Shown one piece after another: positions 36,127 through 45,347 of a DNA stretch of 64,000 nucleotides (position 1 is its first letter; the number at the start of each line of letters is the position of its first letter). Both the position numbers and the translations under genes were made by a program. The DNA comes from Mycolicibacter arupensis (GTDB lineage Bacteria; Actinomycetota; Actinomycetes; Mycobacteriales; Mycobacteriaceae): contig NZ_MVHH01000019.1 in assembly GCF_002086515.1 (NCBI RefSeq), positions 1 through 64,000 of the forward strand, in the 5' to 3' direction. The notes below the pieces were generated by a model. It made no database searches, was not told the origin of the DNA, and saw nothing but the letters and a program-made list of their open reading frames with translations.

Positions 36127-37089
36127 ATGACGACGAATGCGGAGGCCGCGGAGGATATGGGCACATCGGACACCGATTCGGGACAGGTCGACGGTTCTTC
36201 GGACCAACTGGTCGACTACGAAACGCTCGATGACGGGCGGATCGCCAGGATCTGGCTGAACCGCCCCGACGTGCACAATGCGCAGAATCGCACCCTGCTG
36301 GTGCAGCTCGACGAGGCGTTCGGCCGGGCCGAGGCCGACGACACCGTGCGGGTGGTGATCCTGGCTGCGCGAGGCAAGAACTTCTCCGCCGGCCACGACC
36401 TGGGCTCGGAGGCCACGCTGCTCGAGCGGCGTCCCGGTCCGGCGCAGCACCCGACCTTCCAGTCCCACGGCGCCACCCGGGAAGCGCCGGTGGAGAAGAC
36501 CTACCTGCAGGAATGGCACTTCTTCTTCCAGAACACCTGCCGGTGGCGCGACCTGCGCAAGATCACCATCGCGCAGGTGCAGGGCAACGCGATCTCCGCC
36601 GGTCTGATGCTGATCTGGGCGTGCGACCTGATCGTGGCGGCCGACAACGCCCGGTTCTCCGACGTGGTCGGGGTGCGGTTGGGCATGCCCGGCGTGGAGT
36701 ACTACGCCCACCCGTGGGAGTTCGGGCCGCGCAAGGCCAAGGAGCTGTTGCTGACCGGCGATTCGCTGGACGCCGATGAGGCGCACCGGCTGGGCATGGT
36801 CTCCAAGGTGTTCCCGGCCGATGAGCTGGCGGACAAGACCCTGGAGTTCGCCCGGCGTATCGCGAAACTGCCAACCATGGCTTCGCTGCTGATCAAGGAC
36901 TCGGTGAACGGTGCAGCCGACGCGATGGGCTTCACCGAGGCGCTGCGGCACGGCTTCCACATCCACCAGCTCGGCCACGCGCATTGGGCGGCCCACAACG
37001 AGAACCGGGCTCCACTGGGCTTGCCGCCGGACGTCGAAGACTGGCGCACCGCCGGGCCCACCGCCGTGGCCCGCCGCGACCAGCCCTGA
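36127..37089 (+). CDS. Enoyl-CoA hydratase/isomerase family protein
   Basis: This 320-residue crotonase-fold protein has oxyanion-hole segments GKNFSAGHDLGSE and AQVQGNAISAGLML. It has extra length at the N-terminus (an acidic stretch) and an insert ERRPGPAQHPTFQSHGATREAPVEKTYLQEWHFF compared with short hydratases. The C-terminus (MGFTEALRHGFHIHQLGHAHWAAHN) is typical of a mycobacterial subgroup. The start at 36127 is one of several in frame. The substrate is unknown. A strong hairpin follows the stop. Confidence 0.85.
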   Translation: MTTNAEAAEDMGTSDTDSGQVDGSSDQLVDYETLDDGRIARIWLNRPDVHNAQNRTLLVQLDEAFGRAEADDTVRVVILAARGKNFSAGHDLGSEATLLERRPGPAQHPTFQSHGATREAPVEKTYLQEWHFFFQNTCRWRDLRKITIAQVQGNAISAGLMLIWACDLIVAADNARFSDVVGVRLGMPGVEYYAHPWEFGPRKAKELLLTGDSLDADEAHRLGMVSKVFPADELADKTLEFARRIAKLPTMASLLIKDSVNGAADAMGFTEALRHGFHIHQLGHAHWAAHNENRAPLGLPPDVEDWRTAGPTAVARRDQP

Positions 37090-37096
37090 GCTGGCT

Positions 37097-37162
37097 CCCG
37101 CCGAACGTGAAGTTGGCTTCAGCCCGACGTGTGAGCGTGAAGCTAACTTCACGTTCGGCGGG
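37097..37162. terminator. Long near-perfect inverted repeat, possible terminator
   Basis: Bases 37097-37121 and 37138-37162 are 25-base arms that pair with one mismatch around a 16-base loop. The arm begins CCCGCCGAACGTGAAGTT, sharing the seed CGCCGAACGTG with the repeats at 2050 and 2982. It follows the crotonase stop and precedes an SDR gene on the same strand, so it could end the first transcript. No U-tract follows. Confidence 0.6.
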
Positions 37163-37226
37163 GGCGGGGGCGTGAGGCATGGTTCCATAGGTAGGACCTG
37201 TTCCAGTTTCGATGTGAGGGGTCGGT

Positions 37227-38048
37227 GTGCAGCTCTCCTTTGAAGGCCGCAGTTACCTGGTCACCGGGGGCGGTAGCGGCATCGGCAAGGCCGTGGCGGC
37301 GGGCCTGGCCGAGGCCGGCGCCGACGTGCTGATCGTCGGGCGAGACGCGGACCGCTTGGCGGCGGTGGCGGCCGAGCTCGGGGGCGCGGTCCGTCACGTG
37401 CCGACCGACGTCACCGACGAGGACAGCGTGATCGCCGCCGTCGATGCCGCGGTGGCCGAGCACGGCCGCCTGCACGGCGTGGTGCACTGCGCAGGTGGGT
37501 CGCAGACCATCGGGCCGATCACCCAGATCGACTCGGAGCTGTGGCGGCGCACCGTCGACCTCAATGTCAACGGCACCCTGTACGTGCTCAAGCACGCCGG
37601 TCGCGCACTGGTGCGCGGTGGTGGGGGATCCTTTGTCGGTATCTCCTCGATCGCGGCGAGCAATACCCACCGTTGGTTCGGGGCCTATGGGCCCACCAAG
37701 TCGGCGCTGGACCACATGATGCAGTTGGCGGCCGACGAGCTGGGTGCCTCCTGGGTTCGGGTCAACAGCATTCGGCCGGGCCTGACCCGCACCGAGCTGG
37801 TTGCTCCGATTCTGGACTCGCCTGAGTTGAGCGAGGACTACCGCGTGTGCACGCCGCTGCCGCGGCCCGGTGAGGTGGAAGACGTTGCCAATCTGGCGCT
37901 GTTCCTGCTCAGCGACGCGGCCGGCTACATCACCGGTCAGGTGATCAACGTCGACGGCGGGCAGATGCTGCGCCGCGGCCCGGACTTCTCCTCGATGTTG
38001 GAGCCGGCGTTCGGTGCCGACGGGCTTCGGGGAGTGGTCCAGGGCTAG
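37227..38048 (+). CDS. Short-chain dehydrogenase/reductase
   Basis: This 273-residue classical SDR has the cofactor motif TGGGSGIG (residues 14-21), HCAGG in place of NNAG, and the catalytic SSIAASN..YGPTK set. The C-terminus (GYITGQVINVDGGQMLRRGPDF) is typical of the mycobacterial FabG-like and steroid/acyl oxidoreductase groups. The start is the GTG at 37227. The substrate is unknown. It lies among oxidoreductases not conserved at this place in M. tuberculosis. Confidence 0.87.
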   Translation: MQLSFEGRSYLVTGGGSGIGKAVAAGLAEAGADVLIVGRDADRLAAVAAELGGAVRHVPTDVTDEDSVIAAVDAAVAEHGRLHGVVHCAGGSQTIGPITQIDSELWRRTVDLNVNGTLYVLKHAGRALVRGGGGSFVGISSIAASNTHRWFGAYGPTKSALDHMMQLAADELGASWVRVNSIRPGLTRTELVAPILDSPELSEDYRVCTPLPRPGEVEDVANLALFLLSDAAGYITGQVINVDGGQMLRRGPDFSSMLEPAFGADGLRGVVQG

Positions 38049-38085
38049 CGGCGGTCCAGCTTCGGCTCTCCTTCGTCGAGGCTCG

Positions 38086-38967
38086 CTAACCGCCGAGGCC
38101 CGCGTCTCGCCGTGCCAAGGATGCGATCGCCGACCAATCCAATTGCCCGCCGCCGTCGGCGAGCAGTGTCAGGAATCGGTCGCGCAGCAGGCTGCCCAGA
38201 GGCAGGGGCACCGTCAGCTCCTCGGCCGCCTGCAACGCCAACCGGACGTCCTTGAGTCCGAGGGCGGCGGCGAAACCGGCCGGTTCGAAACTCTTGCGAG
38301 CGATCAGGCCGCCGTAGGTCTTATAGGCCGGAGCATCGAAGAGCGTTGAGGTGAGGATGTCGACGTAGGCCACCGGGTCCACCCCGGCCTTCTCCACCAA
38401 CGTCATTGCCTCGCCGAGCGACTCGATGACGGTGGCGAGCAGAAAATTGCCGGAGAGTTTCACCAGGTTTGCGGCGTGGGGCTGCTCCGACACCACGAAG
38501 GTGCGCTGACCGATCGCGTCGAAGATCGGCGCCACCGCGTCCAGGACCGCCGGTGGCCCCGCGGCGACAACGAACAGCTTTGCCGCCGCGGCCGCCTCAG
38601 GCCGACCGAAGACCGGTGCGGAGACAAAGGACTGCCCCGCCTCGGCGTGCACGGAACAGAGCCGTCGGGCGAGGGCCACACTGATGGTGCTCGATGAGAC
38701 ATGGGTGCCGCCGGGCGGCAACGACGCCACAATGCCGTCCGGACCGAGGGTGACCTGCTCGACGGCGCCGTCATCGGCCAGCATGGTCTGCGCCACGTCG
38801 CCCTGACAGGCCTCGGCTACCGTGCGTGCCGGCGTGGCGCCCTGCTGAGCCAGGGCGTCCACCTTGGCCGGCGATCGGTTGTAGGCGGTGACAGCGTGAC
38901 CGGCCGTGAGCAGATTGACGGCCATGCCGTTGCCCATGTTCCCTAGTCCGATGAATCCGACGTGCAT
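38086..38967 (-). CDS. 3-hydroxyisobutyrate dehydrogenase-like NAD(P) oxidoreductase
   Basis: This 293-residue beta-hydroxyacid dehydrogenase family protein has the N-terminal Rossmann motif GFIGLGNMG, the substrate segment APVFGRPEAA and the catalytic-lysine region NLVKLSGNFLL. The family reduces or oxidises beta-hydroxyacids and includes imine reductases and glyoxylate reductases, so the precise substrate is unclear. The ATG at 38967 (MHVGFIG) puts the Rossmann strand at the N-terminus; the frame is open to 39060 but overlaps the divergent SDR gene. Confidence 0.85.
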   Translation of the reverse strand: MHVGFIGLGNMGNGMAVNLLTAGHAVTAYNRSPAKVDALAQQGATPARTVAEACQGDVAQTMLADDGAVEQVTLGPDGIVASLPPGGTHVSSSTISVALARRLCSVHAEAGQSFVSAPVFGRPEAAAAAKLFVVAAGPPAVLDAVAPIFDAIGQRTFVVSEQPHAANLVKLSGNFLLATVIESLGEAMTLVEKAGVDPVAYVDILTSTLFDAPAYKTYGGLIARKSFEPAGFAAALGLKDVRLALQAAEELTVPLPLGSLLRDRFLTLLADGGGQLDWSAIASLARRDAGLGG

Positions 38968-39029
38968 GGTGTGCAGCTTGCCTTGTATGTCTGTATGACG
39001 CAGCCGCAACGGGTGGAGGAGGAAGTCCC

Positions 39030-39893
39030 TTGAGTGTGTACGCGGTAACCGGGTCGGCATCGGGCATGGGCCGGCAGGCCGCCGAGAAGCTACGCGCAGC
39101 GGGTCACACGGTCATCGGGGTGGACCTGCGCGACGCCGAAGTCGCTGCGGACCTGTCTGGCCCGGACGGCCGGGCCGCGGCGGCGGAGCAGGTGCTGGCT
39201 CGGTGCGGGGGCCGCCTCGACGGCGCGGTTCTGGCGGCCGGGCTAGGCCCCAAGCCGGGTCCGGGGATGGCTCGGACCATCTTCGAGGTGAACTTCCGTG
39301 GGGTGGTGGATCTGCTCGACGCGTGGCGGCCAGCGCTGGCCGCCGCCGAGCGGGCCAAGGTGGTGGTGATCGGCAGCAATTCCTCGACCACCATCCCGGC
39401 TGTACCGCGTCGCGCGGTACGTGCCCTGCGCGCCGGCAGGACGGCGAGCGCGGTGCGCACGGTGAAGCTACTGGGCCCGGCCGCGCCGTCGATGGCCTAC
39501 GGCGCATCGAAGATCGCTGTGACCCGTTGGGCGCGGCGGCAGGCCGTCACGCCGGAGTGGGCCGGGGCCGGAATCCGGCTCAATGTGCTGGCGCCCGGCG
39601 CGATCCAGACGCCGCTGCTCGATGAGCTGTTGGCGATCCCTCAACAGGCCAAGGCCGTTCAGGCGTTTCCCGTTCCGGTGGGCGGTTTCGGCGATCCCGC
39701 GATGTTGGCCGACTGGATGTTGTTCATGCTTTCCGACGCCGCCGAATTCCTCTGCGGCAGTGTGATCTTCGTCGACGGTGGTACCGACGCCTATTTTCGT
39801 TCCGATGACTGGCCGCGCAGCTTGGGAGTGTCTGGGGTGCCGCGTTATCTGATGCGGTTGAGATCGTTTCGGGGTGCCTCACACGGCGGCTGA
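39030..39893 (+). CDS. Short-chain dehydrogenase/reductase
   Basis: This 287-residue SDR has the cofactor motif TGSASGMG and the active-site pair in YGASK. A basic insert (PRRAVRALRAGRTASAVRTVKLLG) precedes the catalytic tyrosine. The C-terminus ends SVIFVDGGTDAYFRSDDWPRSL, as in 3-alpha-hydroxysteroid dehydrogenase-like SDRs. A strong GGAGGAGGAAG lies upstream of the TTG at 39030, which is the best start; a GTG at 39036 is possible. It is divergent from the 3-hydroxyisobutyrate dehydrogenase-like gene. The substrate is unknown. Confidence 0.85.
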   Translation: MSVYAVTGSASGMGRQAAEKLRAAGHTVIGVDLRDAEVAADLSGPDGRAAAAEQVLARCGGRLDGAVLAAGLGPKPGPGMARTIFEVNFRGVVDLLDAWRPALAAAERAKVVVIGSNSSTTIPAVPRRAVRALRAGRTASAVRTVKLLGPAAPSMAYGASKIAVTRWARRQAVTPEWAGAGIRLNVLAPGAIQTPLLDELLAIPQQAKAVQAFPVPVGGFGDPAMLADWMLFMLSDAAEFLCGSVIFVDGGTDAYFRSDDWPRSLGVSGVPRYLMRLRSFRGASHGG

Positions 39894-39952
39894 GCGGCGC
39901 GCTCAGTCGAGCTGTGAGTGGGCCAACACTAGTCGCGGGCGCCAAAGCTGGC

Positions 39953-39958
39953 GATACT
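39953..39958 (+). promoter_or_regulatory. Possible -10 element of ppc (leaderless transcript)
   Basis: GATACT ends seven bases before the ppc ATG at 39966, the spacing expected if transcription begins at the start codon. No Shine-Dalgarno sequence precedes the ATG, which fits a leaderless message. No -35 is evident. Confidence 0.4.
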
Positions 39959-39965
39959 GGCACCT

Positions 39966-42773
39966 ATGGCAGACGCCGCGGACGCAGGACTGGAACCGAT
40001 CGGCGCTGTTCACCGCACCCGGATCGGCAGGGAAGCCACGGAGCCGATGCGTGAGGACATCCGGTTGCTCGGCACGATTCTCGGCGACACGGTCCGTGAA
40101 CAGAGCGGTGACGGGGTATTCGATCTGGTCGAACGGGCTCGGGTGGCGTCGTTTGGTGTGCGCCATTCCGATGTCGACCGCGCCGAGATGGCTCGCATGT
40201 TCTCCGGCATCGACATCCACGAGGCGATTCCGGTCATTCGGGCCTTCAGTCACTTCGCGCTGCTGGCCAACCTCGCCGAAGACATCCACCGGGAGCGGCG
40301 CCGTGCCATCCACATCGCCGCCGAGGAACCACCGCAGGACAGCAGTTTGGCCGCGACTTACCTGAAGTTGGATGCTGCTGAACTCGATTCGGCCGCTGTG
40401 GCGGAAGCGCTCACGGATGCCCTGGTCGCTCCGGTGATCACCGCCCACCCGACCGAGACCCGGCGGCGCACGGTGTTCGCCAGCCAACATCGGATCGGCG
40501 AACTGATGCGGCTGCGATCGGCGGGGCGCACCAAGACCGACGATGGGCGTGACCTCGAAACCGAGCTGCGACGCCAGGTTCTGATGCTGTGGCAGACCGC
40601 ATTGGTCCGAGTGGAGCGGTTGCAGATCTCCGACGAGATCGAGGTGGGGCTGCGCTACTACCCAGCGGCGTTCTTCGACGTGATACCGAAGATCAACGCC
40701 GAAGTCCGGGCGGCGTTGCGTGTCCGCTGGCCCGACTCCGACCTTCTGGATGAGCCCATCCTGCGGCCCGGCTCCTGGATAGGCGGGGACCGCGACGGAA
40801 ACCCCAACGTGACAGGCGCGGTAGTGCGGCTGGCCACGGGCAGCGCCGCGTACACCGCGGTGGCGTACTACCTCGCCGAATTGACCGCGCTGGAGCAGGA
40901 GCTGGCGATGTCGGCCCGACTGGTCAGCGTCAGCACCGGGTTGGCCGCCCTGGCCGAAGCAGAACAGGAGCCGGCCCGAGCGGACGAGCCCTATCGACGG
41001 GCACTGCGGGTGATCCGGGCCCGCCTCACCGCGACCGGGGCCGAGATCCTGGACCACCTGCCGCCGGATGGCCTGGACCTGGGTTTGACGCGGTATGCGA
41101 ACCCGGTTGAGCTGTTGGCCGACCTGGACACCGTCGATGCGTCGCTGCGGGGGCACGGCGGCGCGTTGTTGGCCGACGACCGGCTGGCGCAGCTGCGCGA
41201 GGCCGTGCAGGTGTTCGGCTTCCATCTCTGCGGCCTGGATATGCGGCAGAACTCCGACGTGCATGAGCAGGTGGTCGGTGAGCTGCTGGCGTGGGCGGGG
41301 GTGCATCCGGACTATGCCTCGCTGGACGAAGACGAGCGGGTCGCGCTGCTGGTCGGTGAACTCGGCACCCGGCGGCCGTTGCTCGGGGAGCGTGCCGTGC
41401 TCTCGGAGCTCGCACACAGTGAGTTGGCCGTCATCGAGGCCGCCGCCGACGCGGTTGCTCGCTTCGGGCAGGCGGCGGTGCCCAACTACGTGATCTCGAT
41501 GTGCCGGTCGGTGTCGGATTTCTTGGAGGCGGCGATCCTGCTCAAGGAGACCGGCTTGCTGGACGCCTCCGAATCGACGCCCTACTGTCCGGTCGGCATC
41601 GTGCCACTGTTCGAGACGATCGAGGATCTGCGTAGCGGTGCGTCAATACTGCAGGCGGCGTTGGAAATCCCGGTGTATCGGGCCATCGTGGCTGCCCGCG
41701 GCGACAGCCAGGAGGTGATGCTCGGCTACTCCGATTCCAACAAGGACGGAGGCTATCTGGCCGCCAACTGGGCGCTGTACCGCGCTGAACTCGACCTCGT
41801 CGAGGCGGCCCGCGGAGCGGGAATCCGGTTGCGGTTCTTCCACGGTCGCGGGGGCACCGTGGGTCGTGGTGGCGGTCCCAGCTATGAGGCGATCCTGGCT
41901 CAGCCGCCGGGCGCGGTGAACGGATCACTGCGGCTCACCGAGCAGGGCGAGGTGATCGCCGCCAAGTACGCCGAACCGCTGATGGCGCGCCGCAACCTGG
42001 AGAGCCTGGTGGCCGCAACTCTTGAGGCCACCCTGCTTGATGTGGAGGGGCTCGGCGATGCCGCAGGACCGGCGTATGCGGTGCTCGACGACCTGGCCGT
42101 CCGCGCCCAGCGTGCCTACGTCGAATTGGTCCACGAGACACCGGGGTTCGTCGAATACTTCCTGGCTTCCACGCCGGTCAGCGAGATCGGTGCGATGAAC
42201 ATCGGTAGCCGGCCCACCTCGCGCAAACCCACCTCGTCGATCGCCGATCTGCGTGCCATTCCCTGGGTACTGGCCTGGAGCCAGTCGCGGGTGATGCTGC
42301 CCGGTTGGTACGGGACCGGGTCGGCGCTTGCGCAGTGGATAGCAGCGGGCCCGGAAAGCGAAGCCGATCGAACCGCTGTGCTGCACGATCTGTATCAGCG
42401 TTGGCCGTTCTTCCGCACGGTGCTGTCGAACATGGCGCAGGTGCTGGCGAAGTCGGATCTGGGCCTGGCGGCGCGCTACGCCGAGCTGGTGCCGGATGAA
42501 TCGTTGCGCCGCAACGTATTCGATAAGATTGTCGCGGAACATCAGCGGACCATCTCGATGTACCTGCGCATCACCGGCTATGACGATCTGCTCGCCGACA
42601 ACCCGGCGCTGGCGAGGTCGGTGTTCAATCGCTTTCCCTATCTGGAGCCGCTGAACCACCTTCAAGTGGAGTTGCTGCGGCGCTACCGTGCCGGCGACGA
42701 CGACGAGCTGGTGCGCCGCGGCATCCTGCTGACGATGAATGGGCTGGCCAGCGCACTGCGCAACAGCGGATGA
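39966..42773 (+). CDS. ppc: Phosphoenolpyruvate carboxylase
   Basis: This 935-residue protein is a full-length bacterial-type PEP carboxylase. The catalytic histidine is His161 in [10 protein letters not shown]. The signature [16 protein letters not shown] and the bicarbonate/PEP loop [14 protein letters not shown] (His626, Arg628) are present. The enzyme converts phosphoenolpyruvate and bicarbonate to oxaloacetate, replenishing the TCA cycle. To my knowledge M. tuberculosis lacks this gene and relies on other anaplerotic enzymes, while several non-tuberculous mycobacteria keep it. Confidence 0.97.
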   Translation: MADAADAGLEPIGAVHRTRIGREATEPMREDIRLLGTILGDTVREQSGDGVFDLVERARVASFGVRHSDVDRAEMARMFSGIDIHEAIPVIRAFSHFALLANLAEDIHRERRRAIHIAAEEPPQDSSLAATYLKLDAAELDSAAVAEALTDALVAPVITAHPTETRRRTVFASQHRIGELMRLRSAGRTKTDDGRDLETELRRQVLMLWQTALVRVERLQISDEIEVGLRYYPAAFFDVIPKINAEVRAALRVRWPDSDLLDEPILRPGSWIGGDRDGNPNVTGAVVRLATGSAAYTAVAYYLAELTALEQELAMSARLVSVSTGLAALAEAEQEPARADEPYRRALRVIRARLTATGAEILDHLPPDGLDLGLTRYANPVELLADLDTVDASLRGHGGALLADDRLAQLREAVQVFGFHLCGLDMRQNSDVHEQVVGELLAWAGVHPDYASLDEDERVALLVGELGTRRPLLGERAVLSELAHSELAVIEAAADAVARFGQAAVPNYVISMCRSVSDFLEAAILLKETGLLDASESTPYCPVGIVPLFETIEDLRSGASILQAALEIPVYRAIVAARGDSQEVMLGYSDSNKDGGYLAANWALYRAELDLVEAARGAGIRLRFFHGRGGTVGRGGGPSYEAILAQPPGAVNGSLRLTEQGEVIAAKYAEPLMARRNLESLVAATLEATLLDVEGLGDAAGPAYAVLDDLAVRAQRAYVELVHETPGFVEYFLASTPVSEIGAMNIGSRPTSRKPTSSIADLRAIPWVLAWSQSRVMLPGWYGTGSALAQWIAAGPESEADRTAVLHDLYQRWPFFRTVLSNMAQVLAKSDLGLAARYAELVPDESLRRNVFDKIVAEHQRTISMYLRITGYDDLLADNPALARSVFNRFPYLEPLNHLQVELLRRYRAGDDDELVRRGILLTMNGLASALRNSG

Positions 42774-42785
42774 TCACCGCCCAGG

Positions 42786-43648
42786 GTGAAACAGAGGGCA
42801 GCAGGGCCCGTTATCTGTTGCGGTCACGCGCGTTCGCCAAGGCGCGTCAGGTGTAGCTCAGAAGCGCCGGACTCGGCCATCAGCTTCCAAGAGCCGGTTT
42901 TGACGCTTCACCGCGTGCGTGATGGTGGCGCGGTCGATGACCCGCCAGCCGGGAGGCGCAGCGTGCGTGACCTGCTGACGTGCGCTCGGGACCGATGGCC
43001 GCTCGACGGCCGGTGGATCAGCGCCGGCCATTCTGAGGGCGCTATGGCGGCCATGCACGCCGTCGCCGGAGGGCCCGTCGACGGATTCGATCTGCGCACC
43101 GTGGTGGCCTTCGCTCCCGTGACCCGGATGAGCCAGACGATCGGGGCGGCCCAGCGATTGCCGGTCGTGCTTCCTGGATTCCAGGTGGTGACGGCGCTCA
43201 TCGCGCTGATGGTCGACGGCGCGGCGACGACGTCAGCGCCGTTGCGGACGCTGTTAGGCAACGGTGGGCTGAGCGGCGAGGCGCTGGCTTTGTGGCCGCA
43301 ACTGGGTGAACGGAGCCTGGTCGAGCTCTGCGAACGTGATTCCTTCGGTGCGCTCGCGCCGCGCGCACTGCTGGGGCCGAGGGGGCCGAGGTGCGCCAGC
43401 GCCTGCTCGATTCGTTCAACGCCGACGAGGTGGCCGATCTGCGACTGCCCGCCGGCGTTCCGCTGCGCATCGATGCCGGCCGGTTCGATGAGGTGGCACC
43501 CTTCTGGCTCACCCGCCGGCTGACACGCCTGCACCGCGCACGCGGTACGGACGTCGAGCTGCACTGGTGGAACGGCATGCACTCACCCACCGTGGACCTG
43601 GCGGCCGCTGCCGCGGCGCTGTGGTGCGCGGAGAAACTGTGGCAATGA
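42786..43648 (+). pseudogene. Degraded secretory lipase (LIP family alpha/beta hydrolase)
   Basis: A lipase-like sequence is split over two frames. The first frame carries DGRWISAGHSEGAMAAMHAVA (GxSxG nucleophile motif) up to ALAPRALLGPRG near 43390. The second frame continues with VRQRLLDSFNADEVADLRLP to HWWNGMHSPTVDLAAAA and stops at 43648. The two parts join in order with a single frameshift near 43385. The N-terminal third (signal peptide, first strands) is missing or scrambled. It resembles the secretory lipase (PF03583-type) family. The left limit is approximate. Confidence 0.7.
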
Positions 43649-43806
43649 CGCCCCGGCTGAGGCCGTTCGCCGGGCGGCCTATGTGCGGGGCCGGGCCGGG
43701 CCGTCGGCCGCGGTGCGAGCGCGGGCACGATCTGGACCCCGGCACCTCGACGGAGAGCGTTCGGCATTAGCGTGTCTAAAGAGTTCCGAGACTTGTGAGG
43801 AGACAC

Positions 43807-44667
43807 ATGCCGGCAGAGCTGAGCCACGACGAGACCCTGCGCGAGGTCACCACCGAGCAGGGAGTGCTGCGCTACCACGAAGCCGGTGACGGGCCGACGC
43901 TGCTGATGCTGCACGGTTCCGGGCCCGGCGTGACCGGCTGGCGCAACTACCGTGGCGTGCTGTCGGCCTTCGCCGAGCACTTCCGCTGCCTGGTTCTGGA
44001 GTTCCCCGGATTCGGCGTCAGCGACGACTTCGGCGGGCACCCGATGGTCACGGCGTTCGGCGCGGTGCCGGCCTTCGCCGAAGCGCTGGGGTTGGACCGG
44101 TTCAGCATCGTCGGCAACTCCATGGGCGGCGGCGTCGGGATCGGTTATGCGATCGGCAACCCCGACAAGGTGAGCAAGCTGGTGACGATCGGGGGCATCG
44201 GCACTAACCTGCTCAGCCCGGGACCGGCCGAGGGCATCCGGCTGCTGCAGGACTTCGTCGACAACCCCAGCCGCGACGCCCTGGTGCGGTGGCTGCACTC
44301 GATGGTCTATGACCCGTCGGTGATCACCGACGAGCTCATCGAGGAGCGGTGGGCATTGGCCACCGACCCGGACACCCTGGCCAGCGCGCGGCGGATGTAC
44401 GGCAAAGAAGCCTTCACCAACATGGTGAAGATGATGCAGGCATCCAAGGGGCCGCTGCCGTGGGCGATGATGCACCGGCTCAAGACGCCCACCCTGGTCA
44501 CCTGGGGCCGCGACGACCGCGTCAGCCCGCTGGATATGGCGCTGATCCCGATGCGGACCATCCCCGACGCCGAGGTGCACGTGTTCCCCAACTGCGGGCA
44601 CTGGACCATGATCGAGGCCAAGGACGCCTTCACCCGGGTGGTGCTGGAGTACCTGACCCGCGACTAG
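43807..44667 (+). CDS. Alpha/beta hydrolase, meta-cleavage product (C-C) hydrolase-like
   Basis: This 286-residue alpha/beta hydrolase resembles HsaD/BphD-type enzymes. It has the oxyanion motif LHGSGPGVTGWRNY, the nucleophile Ser105 in GNSMGGG, the acid in GRDDRVSPLD and the histidine in CGHWTMIE. Such enzymes cleave C-C bonds of ring-fission products in aromatic and steroid breakdown. It is not the HsaD orthologue by context, because no hsaABC genes are adjacent. The ATG at 43807 follows GAGGAG; an earlier in-frame start at 43795 is less likely. Confidence 0.85.
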   Translation: MPAELSHDETLREVTTEQGVLRYHEAGDGPTLLMLHGSGPGVTGWRNYRGVLSAFAEHFRCLVLEFPGFGVSDDFGGHPMVTAFGAVPAFAEALGLDRFSIVGNSMGGGVGIGYAIGNPDKVSKLVTIGGIGTNLLSPGPAEGIRLLQDFVDNPSRDALVRWLHSMVYDPSVITDELIEERWALATDPDTLASARRMYGKEAFTNMVKMMQASKGPLPWAMMHRLKTPTLVTWGRDDRVSPLDMALIPMRTIPDAEVHVFPNCGHWTMIEAKDAFTRVVLEYLTRD

Positions 44668-44757
44668 TAACTAGTCCGGCGGGGCCGACAGCGCCGGCTG
44701 GGGCCGGTTCCGGCGCGAGCGGTCGGGAGCGGGAAACTCTAACGCCATCGCTCGTCG

Positions 44758-44763
44758 TACAAT
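44758..44763 (+). promoter_or_regulatory. Possible -10 element of the tRNA-Thr gene
   Basis: TACAAT at 44758-44763 is a strong -10 match 28 bases before the mature tRNA 5' end. The -35 region is weak. Confidence 0.4.
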
Positions 44764-44791
44764 CGCCATGGCTCGTCATCGAGCCAGGTTT

Positions 44792-44867
44792 GCCGCGTTA
44801 GCTCAGTTGGTAGAGCGTCGCTCTTGTAAAGCGGATGTCGAGAGTTCGAGTCTCTCACGCGGCCCCA
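44792..44867 (+). tRNA. tRNA-Thr (anticodon UGU)
   Basis: A complete cloverleaf folds here. The seven-base acceptor stem is GCCGCGT with ACGCGGC, the D arm is GCTCAGTTGGTAGAGC, and the anticodon stem encloses the loop CTTGTAA with TGT at 44825-44827. The T arm contains GTTCGAGTC. The 3' CCA is encoded at 44865-44867. The anticodon reads ACA/ACG threonine codons. Confidence 0.95.
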
Positions 44868-44912
44868 TTCGGCGGCTCAGTTCGTGTCGGCCCCCACCGA
44901 TAGCGTCGGCTT

Positions 44913-45320
44913 GTGTCGGTGACCTGTCTCGGATGTGGCGTCGCGTTTGAAGGACGTCGCCTAAGGGTGTTCTGCGGCAATGCATGCCAACAATCACACC
45001 GTCGCCGTGTGCTGTTACAGGCCTGGCTCGACACCGGAGCCTGTGGTCGCACGTCGTATGTCGGCAACTATGTCCGGGACTACCTCCATGAGCAACAGGG
45101 CGGCTGTTGTGCGATCTGCGGAATCGACGGAACGTGGAACGGCGTGGCATTGACGCTGATCATGGACCACATCGACGGCGACGCCGACAATAATCGTCGT
45201 CGGAATCTACGGCTGGTATGCCCCAACTGCGATAGCCAGCTGCCGACATTCAAGTCGAGGAACCGCGGCAGGGGACGCTACTCCCGGCGACAGCGGTACG
45301 CCGATGGTCGGTCGTACTGA
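44913..45320 (+). CDS. HNH endonuclease-like protein
   Basis: This 135-residue protein has an N-terminal zinc-binding pattern (CLGCG then FCGNAC) and a C-terminal HNH core: CCAICG, MDHIDGDADNNRRRNLRLVCPNC, then a basic tail. Such small HNH proteins are common in phages, mobile elements and mycobacterial chromosomes and nick or cut DNA. It begins with GTG 45 bases downstream of the tRNA-Thr gene, a favoured integration site. No integrase or att duplication was found. It may therefore be a relic or a resident gene. Confidence 0.82.
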   Translation: MSVTCLGCGVAFEGRRLRVFCGNACQQSHRRRVLLQAWLDTGACGRTSYVGNYVRDYLHEQQGGCCAICGIDGTWNGVALTLIMDHIDGDADNNRRRNLRLVCPNCDSQLPTFKSRNRGRGRYSRRQRYADGRSY

Positions 45321-45347
45321 GGCCCGGCGACATAGCCGCCAGCGCAC

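Noticed and set aside
43198..44601. A 467-codon minus-strand frame
   Set aside because: It is antisense to the alpha/beta hydrolase and the lipase remnant, with no domain and shadow-type composition.
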